DNA of 64,000 nt from Artemisia argyi (Eukaryota; Streptophyta; Magnoliopsida; Asterales; Asteraceae), in assembly GCA_030686995.1 (NCBI GenBank), contig CM060685.1:127745823-127809822 (forward strand). Reading direction: 5' to 3'. This document shows positions 22,815-33,656 of this stretch, in pieces. A program made the position numbers and the translations under genes. The notes under the pieces are model-generated. The model saw only the letters and a list, made by a program, of their open reading frames with translations, was not told where the DNA came from and searched no databases. Within the stretch, counting starts at the first letter, position 1, and each line of letters opens with the position of its first letter.

Positions 22815-23456
22815 TTAGGTTTTTCTTGTCAACTTTTCCTTTTCTATTTCTTTTATACATTTTGTCTTTCTTTTTCTTAAATAAGCCCATAAACTGCTTT
22901 TTATTCTTTTTCAGCTTATTAATTTTAGCGTTTTCAAATTTCATATTTTCTCTCAGCTTTTAAATAGTTCAAAGTTATTTCCATAAAATTTTCATAAATT
23001 TCCAGATTCATTTTATATTTTTAAACATTTTATTTCTTTTAATTAGATTTTAAATCATATTAAATAAATAAAAAGTCGAAAAAATGTTTTTTTTTCCCAA
23101 AATTTTCTTTAGCCATTTAGAACATAGGAAAATCATTTTCTTGCCCGTAGGATTAGGATTTCTTAGATCTCACTTTTATTTTTACGTTATTACGTTTTTT
23201 TTAATTTACGTTTTTAGGTTTATTTGAGTTTAGGTATCCCTTGCTCGTTCCCTTACCTTTAATGCTTGTTTTTACTTGTAATTTCATATTCGTAGCTTAA
23301 GAAATCCCATATATTCATTTTTATCACTATTCACAACACGAATCACACAACCGAATCACGATTCCATTCACATCTTCGTTGGGAGAACGACCCGGGGAAA
23401 TACTCTCACCAGTATTTCTTCGGAATACTTAACATATAAATTTACACTTTATCAAA

Positions 23457-23474
23457 TGGCGCCGTTGCCGGGGA
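23457..23474 (+). promoter_or_regulatory. Primer-binding site of element C
   Basis: TGGCGCCGTTGCCGGGGA, complementary to the 3' end of tRNA-Asp and typical of Athila elements, two bases after the LTR end. Confidence 0.85.
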
Positions 23475-23787
23475 GGGTTTGAAGTGAGTTGTTGATTTTC
23501 GGTTTGTGATTCGTGTTTATGTAAATATTTTCAAAAAATATAAAAAACCAAAAATATTTTCTTTTCCAAATTTGTTTTTCTTTTAAAATTTAGTTTTCTT
23601 TCTTCATTTGTTTTCACATTTTCACTCTACTTTTTTGTTTCATATACAAAAATCCAAAAATATTTTCTTTTTCAAAATTGATTTTCACTTTTATCTTAAT
23701 TTATTTTTCCGACATTAAACCCAAAAATAATCTTCTTATCCTCTAAAATTTGATTCTTCTTTTCACACCCTCTTATGTTTAATTCTT
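23475..23787 (+). other. Leader of element C
   Basis: T/A-rich untranslated leader between primer-binding site and the ORF. It is not similar to the leader shared by elements A and B. Confidence 0.5.
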
Positions 23788-23950
23788 ATGGATCCGACTT
23801 GTGTTAAGTGTGGAGAACCTTTCTTCGGAGGGTTGTGTGTTTGGTGTACATGCGAGCAATGTGGTAGTAATATTTGTTTGTTGGTTTTGTAATTCTCACG
23901 CGTATGTTCAAAGATCGTTCAACAATCTTTCAAACGTTCCCGATTACCCT
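23788..23950 (+). pseudogene. Element C ORF, N-terminal piece (cysteine module), interrupted by element B
   Basis: Starts MDPTCVKCGEPFFGGLCVWC and continues TCEQCGSNIC: a CxxC, CxxC, CxxC pattern. A frame change near 23876 is needed to read on into WFCNSHAYVQRSFNN; without it the frame stops at 23890-23892. The coding sequence is cut at ACCCT (23946-23950), the target duplication of element B, and continues at 46928. The product is not a known enzyme. By position after the primer-binding site it would take the place of gag. Confidence 0.6.
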
Positions 23951-24964
23951 TGATGAGTGTGTAAATACTCATCATTTTTACTGTATTTTAACTGCCAAAA
24001 CGCGAGAAAACATTCAAGAATACATCAAAATAATGAAAATATCCCAAAGATCGTGTTTTATATGTTTCAAATGCAAAATGATCGAAAACAAACGAAAAAT
24101 AAACAAAGTTTGCATAATTGGCAGTTTCAGTCCCCCAACTTTCAGAGCTTTACAAAACTAGTCCCTAAGCGTTTATTTGAAAGAAAAAGTCAACCCAAGT
24201 TCTTAAAAGTCAAAAGAAGTCAAAAAACGGTCTTTGGGTAAAAATCTTTCAAAATGTACAAGTTTACATCTTTGGTCCCTCAAGTTTCAGAGTTTGGCAA
24301 ATATGGTCCTCGGGAATCACATTTTGAAGAAAAATGATTTTACTAGCTTTGTGGAATTACAAGAGAGCAAGAATGGTCCTTATTATCAAGTTTGGAAAAA
24401 CAACATGAGTGGTCCCGGAAAAATCAGCAAGCTACAAAATTGGTCCTTGTGGTGTTTAGCTAATCTATCAAACGGACCCTTGTATTGTTTTCACCAAAAA
24501 ACATAACCCAACAAAACCTCATCCACTAAACTACCATCTCCTAACCCAATCTACCCTTTGGCCCAATCTCATCCCAAGCCCACACATGAAACCTAAAACT
24601 ACCCCTAATAAAATACGCCCCCTCCCTCTTTTTTGGTCAACACAGAATCAAACATAAAACCTGCTTCCCCACCTCTTTGCTTTATCCAGGATATAACAGA
24701 CCTCCACCCTTTTCCAGTTAACTGCCAAACTCCCTCCAGTCCAAACCCTCCACTCACACCTTCCCCAAGAAAGAGTCACGAGATACCCCTCCTTCACGAG
24801 ATTCCAAGACCTTCACGGGGTACCACAGCCAAGTCACCAATCCACAACGTATATTGAGCGGCAAAATTGATTTAACAGATGAGATGAATGGGAAGCCAAT
24901 CAACGGCTGGGATTAGTTACAAAGAAACACAAGAAGAGCAATCCAAGAAACCCTAGAAGGAGAA

Positions 24965-24974
24965 GTATAAATAA
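24965..24974 (+). promoter_or_regulatory. TATA box of element B 5' LTR
   Basis: GTATAAATAA, with the same environment at 44607-44616 in the 3' LTR. Transcription would start about 30 bp downstream. Confidence 0.6.
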
Positions 24975-25991
24975 TACCTTTGTAAGCCTCACGAGGGCAG
25001 TTAGTTTTTAGTTAAGCAATTAGGGAGTAGTAGTAGTTAAGTAGGCTTTTAGCTTTAGTTTTAATTTTAGTTTCAGCTTATTACAAATCCCTTGTACTCA
25101 GTTTCAAGATTTATGCAAATTTAAGTTCCTCTAAAAAGTACTTTTTGCTTATTACTTACTGCTTATCCTTGGTTTGTCATTGCTTATTTGATTCTATTAT
25201 TGATTATTATATCATTGCTTTTCAATATTTAGCCTAAAAATCTTGTTTCTCTGCTGGAAATTCCAACAGATGTCATTAAGAGTGTGTTTGGGTCAGTCCT
25301 TCTTTCGTAGTAAAAACTCGTTATAAGGCATTCATGTTAATTAGGTTAGTCTTATATTAGTATAAAAAGGAATTTTTAGTCAGATTTAGGAAAAATTGAC
25401 AAGTCTTTGAGTCTCTTTAGTGGTTTTCAAAACTTAGTGGTTTAACGTTTTTTTTATTTATATAACAGGTTCAATTTGAGAGTTAGGATAGTTGTTACTC
25501 TGTGGGTCGTATTTGGTTTCAAAAGAGTTTAATTGGGTAGTTTTTGCTGCTCTTGGTTCTGTACAAGTGAACCTTAGGTGGACTTTTAGATTCAACCATT
25601 GTCACAATATATGTTGCATATATACCGCATAGTGTAGGATTAGGATCAGGTTACTGGTAGTTCTAGGATTTGTGGTGACTTAATTTTGGCCTACATAATG
25701 CCTCATTAGTACTGCTTCAGTAAACCACATTAGGTACAAACCACCCTCATATGACCTGCTGCTCATCAGGTCCAAAACCGCCCCTTTCTCAGCTTAAATT
25801 CCCATTAACCATAGATTGTTAGGACTTGATTTTTGGTTTATAGGAAGGTAGCAGTATGAGCTTGTCGTACCTTGAATTTGGAAGCCCATCATTAGCTTTT
25901 AGTCAGCTTTTATCTAGCTTGAAATGTCCCCCATAGGGCTGTTTTGAGATTTTTGATAGAATAATTGCAGTGGTTTAGGATCAGGATTAAT

Positions 25992-25992
<1 letters not shown>

Positions 25993-26033
<41 letters not shown>
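25993..26033. repeat. Poly-T tract in element B 5' LTR
   Basis: 41 T here versus 33 T at the equivalent site in the 3' LTR (45624-45656), showing length drift after insertion. Confidence 0.95.
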
Positions 26034-26035
<2 letters not shown>

Positions 26036-26295
26036 CTTTCTTTTACTGCTTATTTTAAGTCCCTTTTAGCTTATTAGATTTCCCACTAGTACCCATAACT
26101 TATTGCATACCTATGTCAGATCTTTTAGCTACCTCTTGTAGTTTTTCTAGAGTTTTAGATTTTCTTTGCACACCTTGCTCAAATCTACTTATTTCATGTC
26201 ATTTTTTTCTGCTTAATTGAAGTTTTTATAAAATGTTACAGTTTTAGTAAATGTTTATTTTCAGTAGTATAGTGAGTTTTTGAAATAAAATTTTG

Positions 26296-26398
<103 letters not shown>

Positions 26399-26405
26399 CA
26401 AGAAA

Positions 26406-26484
26406 TTGTGGTCTGAGGGATTCGACCCCCTGACCTCTTGGCACAAAGAGAACACACAAAACCCCCATCCATCTGAGCTACTTG
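26406..26484 (-). other. tRNA-derived sequence inside LTR B (5' copy)
   Basis: The minus strand reads GTAGCTCAGATGGATGGG (A box and D arm), CTCTT..AAGAG as a possible anticodon stem, and GGGGGTCGAATCCCTC as T arm with B box. It differs in sequence from the tRNA-like segment of LTR C but lies at an equivalent place and strand. Confidence 0.6.
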
Positions 26485-27301
26485 TACTTTTGGTATTACT
26501 TTCCTCCTTTATTTATTTAATGTAGAGTTAGCCTTAATTGCTTATTACTAGTTCTGCTTATTTTTGCTTATTATTTGCTTATTGTGGCTGCTTATATTTA
26601 TGTCATAATTTTCTTAGCTTTGTTGTAGTATAATAGATCTAACAAAAAATTCCTAGATTTTTAAAATTAGTTTTAGTACTTTTAATAATTTAATCTAGTT
26701 TAAATTGTTTTTAAATCATAATAATTAATTAAAATAGCAAAAAAATATTTTTCTTTTTCCAAAAATTTTCTTTTGTCATTTAGTACGTAGGAAATGATTT
26801 TTACACCCGTAGGCCTAGCGTAGTATTAAATTCACGTTTTATTTTGCGCACTCGCATTTTTATTTAAGTTACTTTTACGTTTTTTTTTAAAATTAGATTG
26901 CGTTTAAGGTTCCCTAGCTTCCTATTATCATTCCCGTAAATTTTTAAATAGATTTTAAGTTTTAATTTTCATTACTTGCTTGAATTCATGCTTTAGTTTC
27001 GTTTACTTTATTTTTCATACGTTATTTAGCGTAATTCAACAATTCCAAATAATCAAACCATTCCTTACAAGCATTTTAATCTCGAATTTCACACGATATT
27101 GTCAATTCACACCTCGTTGGGGCACGACCCGGGTAATCACTTCCCGGTCTCACAATTTGAATATCACTTTCACAAATTTTACGAGGTAATCGTTTTCCTA
27201 AACGGTTTACTCGTATTACTTCACGATTGTTTGTCTCACGACAAATATTTGATATTTTGATAAAATTGTTGTTTGCACACACCAAAGCACAACGAATCAA
27301 A

Positions 27302-27319
27302 TGGCGCCGCTGCCGGGGA
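27302..27319 (+). promoter_or_regulatory. Primer-binding site of element B
   Basis: TGGCGCCGCTGCCGGGGA, identical to the site of element A and differing from element C at the ninth base (C for T). Confidence 0.85.
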
Positions 27320-27794
27320 GGTTGTGTCGCGACAATATCGTTTTGATTTCAACGATTAGTGACTTGTAGAACCTTCGTCAAGAAGTTATCGTTTAAAAAA
27401 AAAAATATAAAACACAAAAATATTTTCCCTTTCTTTTGTATATATATTTATCATATAAAAAAAAATTACAAAAACATTTTCCATTTTTCTTGTTAAATAA
27501 AAATAATAAGCATAAAACACACCGCCGAGAACGAAGGCTGAACACCTACCAACTGGGGGTGTGAACATTAATAAGTTCGCAAACAAAAGATTAAAACTTA
27601 CCTTTGTATCCTTGTGAGTGGTGTACCTTTTTCAAAGAAGCCATTTAGATTGTGATTATTGGTTTAAGTTCACAATTGTCTTTTTGAGTTGGTCTCGTTT
27701 TAATTGATGTGTTTTTCGAAAAACCAAAAAACTAATCTTCGTCTCCTATACGCTTAATTCTTATCTTCTTATCCCTCGTTAATGTTTAATTCTC
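27320..27794 (+). other. Leader of element B
   Basis: Untranslated region. About 85 bp around 27585-27670 (GTGAGTGGTGTACCTTTTTC, AAAGAAGCCATTTAGATTG and neighbours) match the minus-strand leader of element A near 37785-37870 at roughly 85% by eye. Confidence 0.6.
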
Positions 27795-28037
27795 ATGTCA
27801 TCACTCGACTACAATTGTTTTCATTGTAAAGGTCCAGTGGATGACAACCATCGTTGTTACAAGTGCGCGTGTAGGCGGTGCGGAAGTGATATTAGTGATG
27901 GATTTTGTAAATGGTGCACAGCAAATCCGAATGCTTTCGATGATTCTCAAAGTCTTCCCGACCACCCTCCACAACCCCAACTACCTTCGTTTGATCAACA
28001 CTATTGTTATATTTGTAGAGATCTCTTAGAAAATGGT
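27795..28037 (+). pseudogene. Element B ORF, N-terminal piece (cysteine modules), interrupted by element A
   Basis: 81 codons from MSSLDYNC to LLENG, cut exactly between codons by the LTR of element A; the frame resumes at 41027. The piece contains one full cysteine module, CFHCKGPVDDNHRCYKCACR then RCGSDISDGFCKWC (pairs of CxxC), and the start of a second, CYICRDLLENG. Zinc binding is the obvious inference from paired CxxC. It precedes nothing enzymatic, and its position corresponds to gag. I know no characterised protein of this type. Confidence 0.7.
28033..28037. repeat. Target-site duplication of element A (left copy)
   Basis: ATGGT, repeated at 41022-41026 immediately after the right LTR. 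Confidence 0.9.
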
Positions 28038-29634
28038 TGATTGAGCCTGAACCGTCAGATTATTATTGACCAAGGTCAATAAGTCAAAGACAGCCTAGAA
28101 TCAATACTCCGGTGATAGTGTAGTGTTTCCCCGGGTCGTAAAAGTCCCAGCGAGATTGAAATGGTGCTTTTGGAATCGTTTATGAGAAAGTGGCACTGAG
28201 GACAGTAGCCAGATGATGTGGGATTGGTATTGCTACTGTTATTTTGGTATTGGCAAACAGATATAATATTCACAATAATCAGACACCAGATATATGCACA
28301 AATTCACAATTAAGATCACGTATCGGACTGGAAAAATGGGATTTTGGTAATTATCAAACTACAGGGGGTGCTTTTGACACTTTTCAAAACTTAAAATTAA
28401 AAATGAAAAAGAAATTATAAAAGTGATTAAAATAATATTAAACTATTATTTAATTAATTAAACTATTTAAAATCTAAATTAAAACCTAATTTAAATAAAC
28501 TAAAAATGACAAATGATTTAAATTAAACTAAAAATTAATAAAAATATTTTCTAAACCTAAATTAGAACTTGTAGAAAGTATAAAAAATTAAAAATAATGT
28601 TTTTGTCTTTTTGTGGTTTTGTAATTAATTAAAAACTATTTAACTTAATTAAACTAATTAAACTACTTTTAATTTATATTAATACTAAATTAACTTGGAA
28701 AATTAAGATAAAATTTATGAAATTACTTAACCATCACTGGAATCCTACAAAATTATAAAAACTCTAAAAATTATGTTTTAAGATTAAACAACTAATTATT
28801 TACCTATTAATTAACTTAAGTCTATTTTAAACAAATAAAATAAGAAAAATAGAAAATGAACAGTAGAATCTTAAAATTTATTTTCTAAAAGCTTATTATA
28901 CTATATTAGAACTAGGAAAATTATAAAAACTAGATTTAACTTTATAAAAACCAATTAAGCTATTTAATACTTGATATTAATTAATAATAAAGAAAATTAA
29001 AATTAAATCTAATTAACACTAAATGACAAAATAAAAATCTGAAAAATTTATTAAAATTACTTTACTAAATTAGGTATTTAATAAAAATATAAAAACACTA
29101 GTGACTTAATTAAATTATAAAAATGAAAATTAAAATTAACTTGAATTAAATAGAAACTATCACTTACTTAAACTTTGATTTTTTTGGATTTTTCTTTTAC
29201 AGAACTACTTAATACCTTAAAAAGACAAACTTTTGTAAAAACACTTTTTAAGATAGCTTATAAATAAGCTATAACACCCCCTTGTCTTAAACAGTTGACT
29301 TTGGTTGACTGTTCTTGTATTCTTAGTTTCTTTCTAATAGAACTGGTTTTAAGAGTCTCTAAAGCTTGAACAAGCTTAATGGAACTTATATGAGCCTAAA
29401 TTTTAGTCCATAATGACCATTATAAGTACTGTAGCAACTCAGATTGAAACCCAGAATGCAAAATCAAAATGCAAATTGAACGCTGGAATTTTATAACTTC
29501 AAAAGACTTCTGATACATAAATTAAGACATTACAACACTTGAATTAAAAAGGATTAAACTAATTTGCTTGATAATTTAAATTCGATACAATGAAACTAAA
29601 ATTAAACTACTACTCCTTTCTTCTTGCATCTCCT

Positions 29635-29645
29635 CCTTTTATAGC
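29635..29645 (-). promoter_or_regulatory. TATA box of element A LTR (3' copy)
   Basis: The minus strand reads GCTATAAAAGG; the 5' LTR has the same at 39923-39933, which would drive the element. Confidence 0.6.
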
Positions 29646-30199
29646 TGCACATTAGGGTTCCTCCCATCACTCTGAGCAAATCCCATCATTTATCTTGGCC
29701 ATTGGATCACTATTGCACAATCTCAACCTTTGAATCTTTTTCGCGCCAAAAATAAAAGTGGGCAATTTGGACTGTTTCAAGCAATTGGGGGGGGGGGTGG
29801 AGCATTAAATGTGATGTGAGGGTAGGTGCAGAGAGGTGTGGGAGGGTGATGATGGTCTGGGCAAGTGGTGGTGGTGGTTTTGCAGGCTACGGGGTGGTTT
29901 GGGGGGAAGGAAGGTGGTTTGGTGGTATTTGACCGAGGTCAAAATGGACTCGGGTCAGGGAGTGGGTGGACTGGGCTGAGGGTGTGGATTGTTTGTTATT
30001 TGGGCCCAAAGATGGATCAGGCTAGTGTTGGTTTTGGTTTTGGTTAATATTGGATCCGGTTTTGGTTTTTTAGTAGGAATTAATCACAAGGACCTCAAAT
30101 GTAATTATGGGAAAGTTAAGGGTTGGGTTTTGGCATTTTCTAATTTTTGTTTCCAAGGGTATAACATGCCAAGGATGAATAGTGTGAGGTTTTATTTTA

Positions 30200-30590
30200 A
30201 ATTTTCCACTTTTAAAAAACCCCAGGGACTAATTCTGCCAAACCTTGTAATTCCAGGGACCAATCATGAAACTTTTCCCAAAATTTACATAAGGACCAAA
30301 CCTGCATTTAAACATTAGCACAAGGACCACAAGTATTATTTTAAACCTCAGGGACCAAATCTGCCAATTTCACAAACTCCAGGGACCTGTTTTGCCAATT
30401 TTGGATTTTGAGGGGTAAAAGTGTAATTTTCTCAAACTTTATCACCCAAGGACTTATTTTGATAAATTTTGACTTTTCTTTGCCTTGGGTTGACTTTTCT
30501 TTCATTTTAAACTTCCAGGGACTAGTTTTGCAAATTTATGAAACTTGAGGGACTGAAACTGCCAATTATGCAAACTTTGTACGTTTTTCA
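30200..30590 (-). repeat. Loose array of GGGACYA..TGCCAA phrases in LTR A
   Basis: About nine irregular copies spaced some 35-45 bp, for example CAGGGACCAAATCTGCCAAT and CAGGGACTAGTTTTGCAAAT. The same kind of array is found in the LTRs of B (24125-24490) and C (20105-20190), and copied in the other LTR of A at 40510-40880. Confidence 0.7.
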
Positions 30591-30731
30591 TTTGTTTTTG
30601 CATATTTTGTGTTTGAAACATATAAAACACACCTCTAAGATATTTTAAGTCTTTTGATACATATTTGGGTGTTTTTGTATGTTTTGGCAGCTCAGATTGG
30701 TATAAAATGATGAGTATTTACACACTCATCA

Positions 30732-30745
30732 ATCCCCCACACTAA
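30732..30745 (-). promoter_or_regulatory. Polypurine tract of element A
   Basis: The minus strand reads AGTGTGGGGGAT directly before the 3' LTR. It is preceded by TTGCTAGGGACTAGCAAT, the same as before the 3' LTR of element B. It primes plus-strand synthesis. Confidence 0.8.
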
Positions 30746-30784
30746 AACATTGCTAGTCCCTAGCAATCTTTTGAGAAAAATTAA

Positions 30785-31200
30785 TGGATTTGAAACTCTT
30801 TACCAAAAGCCATCACTTCTGGAGTAGCCAGGTGTAAGAACTGTGGCACACCTGATAACCGTGTGATTTTGAGCAAACCACCAGCTGTCAACGGATTTGA
30901 TTTGTCTTTACCAAAAGCCGTTTGCTTCTGGACTAGCCAGCATCTTGATGGACTAAGTCAACATCTTGGTGAGCTGAATACCAATTATGGATTTTCCACT
31001 GCCTTTACCACAAGCCATAATCTTGTGGGCTAGCCAACTCATTTGCTTATGAGGATGCGGGGGAGCTGAGGAACCATGCAATTTTTGGCAAACTGCCAGC
31101 CATCAACGGGTTTAAGATGTCTTTACCAAGAGCCGTTTGCTCCTGGACTAGCCAATCCCTTTGTCATTTAGACTTTGGCGGACTGATAACCACAAAAATT
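30785..31200 (-). repeat. 3' UTR repeat block of element A (four units of about 110 bp)
   Basis: TTTACCAAAAGCC..CTGGACTAGCCA-type cores lie near 30800, 30908, 31010 and 31123 on the + strand. The block reappears in inverse orientation, highly similar, at 43131-43530 of element B. Confidence 0.75.
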
Positions 31201-31428
31201 TTGGAATAAAATGAAAAATTTTGAAAAAATTTTTGGCCTAAAATGGGGGTACTTGGAAAGTTTTGTGATAAAATTCGTAAGAATTCCCCCCCCCCCACAC
31301 TAGAACTGAATATTGTCCTCAATATTCAAAGTCCCGGCTATTATACCGAATCTCTGAATAGAAAAGCTAATATTCGATTCTAACTGTGGAAATTTCTATT
31401 TTTCACTTTATTTTATCTGTACATACAA

Positions 31429-31430
<2 letters not shown>

Positions 31431-31462
<32 letters not shown>
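31431..31462. repeat. Poly-T tract in element A 3' UTR
   Basis: 32 consecutive T, i.e. poly-A in the element's own transcript sense. Confidence 0.95.
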
Positions 31463-31463
<1 letters not shown>

Positions 31464-31469
31464 GTTCAC

Positions 31470-31805
31470 TACCTCCCAGGCTTGTGTTAGGTTTACCACG
31501 CTAGCTAATCACTTGTGAATGATTAACTGTAATAATTTTGCCCTAACAGCCCGGGAGTTGAATGATAAAGTTTATAATATACATACACCTTCCAGGTTTG
31601 TGTCAGGTTTACCACGCTAGCTAATCACTTGTGAATGATTAACTGTAATAAATCTGCCCTGACAGCTTGGAAGATGAATAATAAAGTATATAATATACAT
31701 ACACATCCCAGGCTTGTGTCAAGTTTACCACGCTAGCTAATCACTTGTGAATGATTAACTGTAGTAAATTTGCCCTGACAGCCCGGGAGTTGAATGACAT
31801 AATAT
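31470..31805 (-). repeat. Three tandem units of about 116 bp in element A 3' UTR
   Basis: Units start near 31473, 31590 and 31705 and each contains GGTTTACCACGCTAGCTAAT and CACTTGTGAATGATTAACTG. Divergence between units is small. Function unknown. Confidence 0.85.
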
Positions 31806-31982
31806 ACATACAAAACATGTTTATTGAATTTTGAAAAATATTTACTTTTGAAACGGTGGGGGATGGCCACTCCCCCACACTAGGGTGGTAGAAAGTAGAA
31901 AGAAGTCAGAAATACGGGTGAAAACCCATATATGCTGCTAATTTTTGTTCACCGAGTCACTAGCTTGACTCGATCCCCGAAT

Positions 31983-33656
31983 TCATTGGTCCATGGGGAA
32001 AGTTTGGAGATCCGGGACAACCATGGGTGGTGTGTCGTCTCCAAAATAATGTTTCAATCTGTGACCATTCACTTTGAAGTTGGGACCTTCGGGTTGAGAT
32101 AACTCAACAGTCCCGTATGGGTAAACTTTAGCAATGGTGAATGGTCCGGTCCATCGGGTTTTTAATTTCCCCGAGAAGATCTTTAATCTTGAATTGAAAA
32201 GAAGGACTCTGTCACCGACGTTGAAAACTCGGTTCTTAATCTTAGAGTCGTGAATCTTCTTTGTCTTTTCTTTGTAGATCAAAGAGTTCTCGTAGGCTTG
32301 ATCACGAAGTTCGTTTAATTCATTGATTTGAACCTTACGGTGATCACCCGCTTTATGAAGGTCGTAGTTAGCATGTTTCAAGGCCCAGTAGGCTTTGTGC
32401 TCGAGCTCGATCGGTAAATGACACGCCTTCCCGTATACAAGCTTGTATGGAGTACACCCGATGGGTGTTTTGTAAGCTGTACGGAAGGCCCAGAGTGCAT
32501 CATCTAGTTTATCCGACCAGGAAGCACGGTTTTCACCTACTGTCCTCTCAAGAATCCGTTTAATACCACGGTTGGAAACCTCCACCTGCCCACTTGTTTG
32601 GGGGTGATATGCGGTGGAAAGACGATGAGTAACACCGTATTTCAGCATGACTTTTGCAAATTGATCATTGCAAAAGTGAGTACCGCGATCACTAATGATG
32701 GCACGTGGGGTTCCAAAACGAGCAAAAAGGGATTTCAAGAATTTCACAACTACTCGGGCATCGTTAGTGGGTAAGGCCTTAGCCTCAACCCATTTTGACA
32801 AGTAGTCAACAGCCACGAGTATGTATTTGTTTCCATGAGAAGATGGGAATGGCCCCATAAAGTCAATGCCCCAGACGTCAAAGATTTCACAAACTTGAAT
32901 AGCATTTTGCGGCATTTCGTTCTTTTGTGAAATATTCCCGTGACGCTGACAAGCATCACAGGCTTTGACTAACTCGTGGGCATCCTTGTAGATTGTGGGC
33001 CAATAGAAACCGGAATCAAACACCTTTTTGGCGGTGTAGTTAGGACTATGGTGGCCCCCGGTGGGTCCAGCATGGCAAGCCTTGAGAATATCAATGGCTT
33101 CCTGTCCGTATACACATCGCCTGATGACTTGATCGGCACAGATTTTGAAGAGGAAGGGGTCGTCCCAGAAGTAATGTTTAACGTCTTTGAAGAATTTTTT
33201 CTTTTGTTGGGACGTTAACCCCTTCACTATGAAGTTACCCGCATGGTAATTTGCAAAGTCGGCAAACCATGGGGTAGTAGAGTCACCACGAAAAGCAACC
33301 GCATTGAGTGTCTCGAGAGGAAATGTTTCATTTATTTCCTTTTTCTCGGACACATCTTGATGAGGGTTCTCTAATCGTGAGAGATGATCAGCAGCAAGGT
33401 TCTCGGCTCCTTTTTTATCACGGATAATGATATCAAATTCCTGAAGGAGGAGAACCCAACGAAGAAGTCTCGGCTTTGCATCTTGTTTTGTAAATAGGTA
33501 TTTCAAAGCCGAGTGATCTGTGTACACTACGCATTTAGTCAAGATTAGGTATGACCGGAATTTCTCGAAGGCATACACCACAGCTAGGAGTTCTTTTTCA
33601 GTGGTGGTGTAATGACCTTGAGCCTCAGTCATAGTTTTGCTTGCGTAGTGTATGGG
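31983..33656 (-). CDS. pol: Element A pol, downstream part: RNase H remainder and integrase
   Basis: This continues the gag-pol frame after an in-frame TAG (33657-33659); the first eight codons after the stop belong to the same RNase H domain and the first Met is at 33632. RNase H motif [15 protein letters not shown] and the final [18 protein letters not shown] are present. Integrase follows: zinc domain with [18 protein letters not shown], then the catalytic triad in [22 protein letters not shown] and SGQVEVSNR (the E). A C-terminal region with [20 protein letters not shown] resembles the GPY/F module. It ends at a natural stop. Role: removal of the RNA template strand and insertion of the cDNA. 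Confidence 0.88.
   Translation of the reverse strand, partial: PIHYASKTMTEAQGHYTTTEKELLAVVYAFEKFRSYLILTKCVVYTDHSALKYLFTKQDAKPRLLRWVLLLQEFDIIIRDKKGAENLAADHLSRLENPHQDVSEKKEINETFPLETLNAVAFRGDSTTPWFADFANYHAGNFIVKGLTSQQKKKFFKDVKHYFWDDPFLFKICADQVIRRCVYGQEAIDILKACHAGPTGGHHSPNYTAKKVFDSGFYWPTIYKDAHELVKACDACQRHGNISQKNEMPQNAIQVCEIFDVWGIDFMGPFPSSHGNKYILVAVDYLSKWVEAKALPTNDARVVVKFLKSLFARFGTPRAIISDRGTHFCNDQFAKVMLKYGVTHRLSTAYHPQTSGQVEVSNRGIKRILERTVGENRASWSDKLDDALWAFRTAYKTPIGCTPYKLVYGKACHLPIELEHKAYWALKHANYDLHKAGDHRKVQINELNELRDQAYENSLIYKEKTKKIHDSKIKNRVFNVGDRVLLFNSRLKIFSGKLKTRWTGPFTIAKVYPYGTVELSQPEGPNFKVNGHRLKHYFGDDTPPMVVPDLQTFPMDQ

Larger units (their letters stand above)
19869..23454 (+). mobile_element. Element C: left (5') LTR
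   Basis: Begins TGGTGTGTGTTAATTTACAC and ends TTTACACTTTATCA; two bases later comes a tRNA-Asp type primer-binding site. Length is about 3.59 kb. The first bases form a hairpin (GGTGTGT, 8-base loop, ACACACC). The U3 part carries phrases such as TTTTGGTCCTTGGAGTTTAC in a loose array. A TATA box at 20713-20722 (CTATAAATAA) is the probable promoter. A tRNA-like segment lies on the opposite strand at 22739-22814. The matching right LTR is not in the window. Confidence 0.75.
28038..30731 (-). mobile_element. Element A: 3' LTR
   Basis: 2694 bp. On the minus strand it runs TGATGAGTGTG (ending hairpin included) to CTCAATCA. It contains an AT-rich half (28380-29280), a G run at 29789-29797 and an array of CAGGGACYA..TGCCAA phrases at 30200-30590. 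The TATA box is at 29635-29645. Confidence 0.92.

Noticed and set aside
23874..24857. ORFs of 74-95 codons in the element B 5' LTR, copied at 43558-44499
   Set aside because: They are LTR sequence duplicated by the element; codon use and content show no protein character.
26406..26484. Functional tRNA gene
   Set aside because: A and B boxes are present but acceptor and anticodon arms are imperfect, and the sequence sits in a repeated LTR.
29865..30318. ORFs of 60 and 109 codons, duplicated at 40155-40608
   Set aside because: They repeat only because they lie in the two LTRs of element A, on the antisense strand, and have no recognisable domain.
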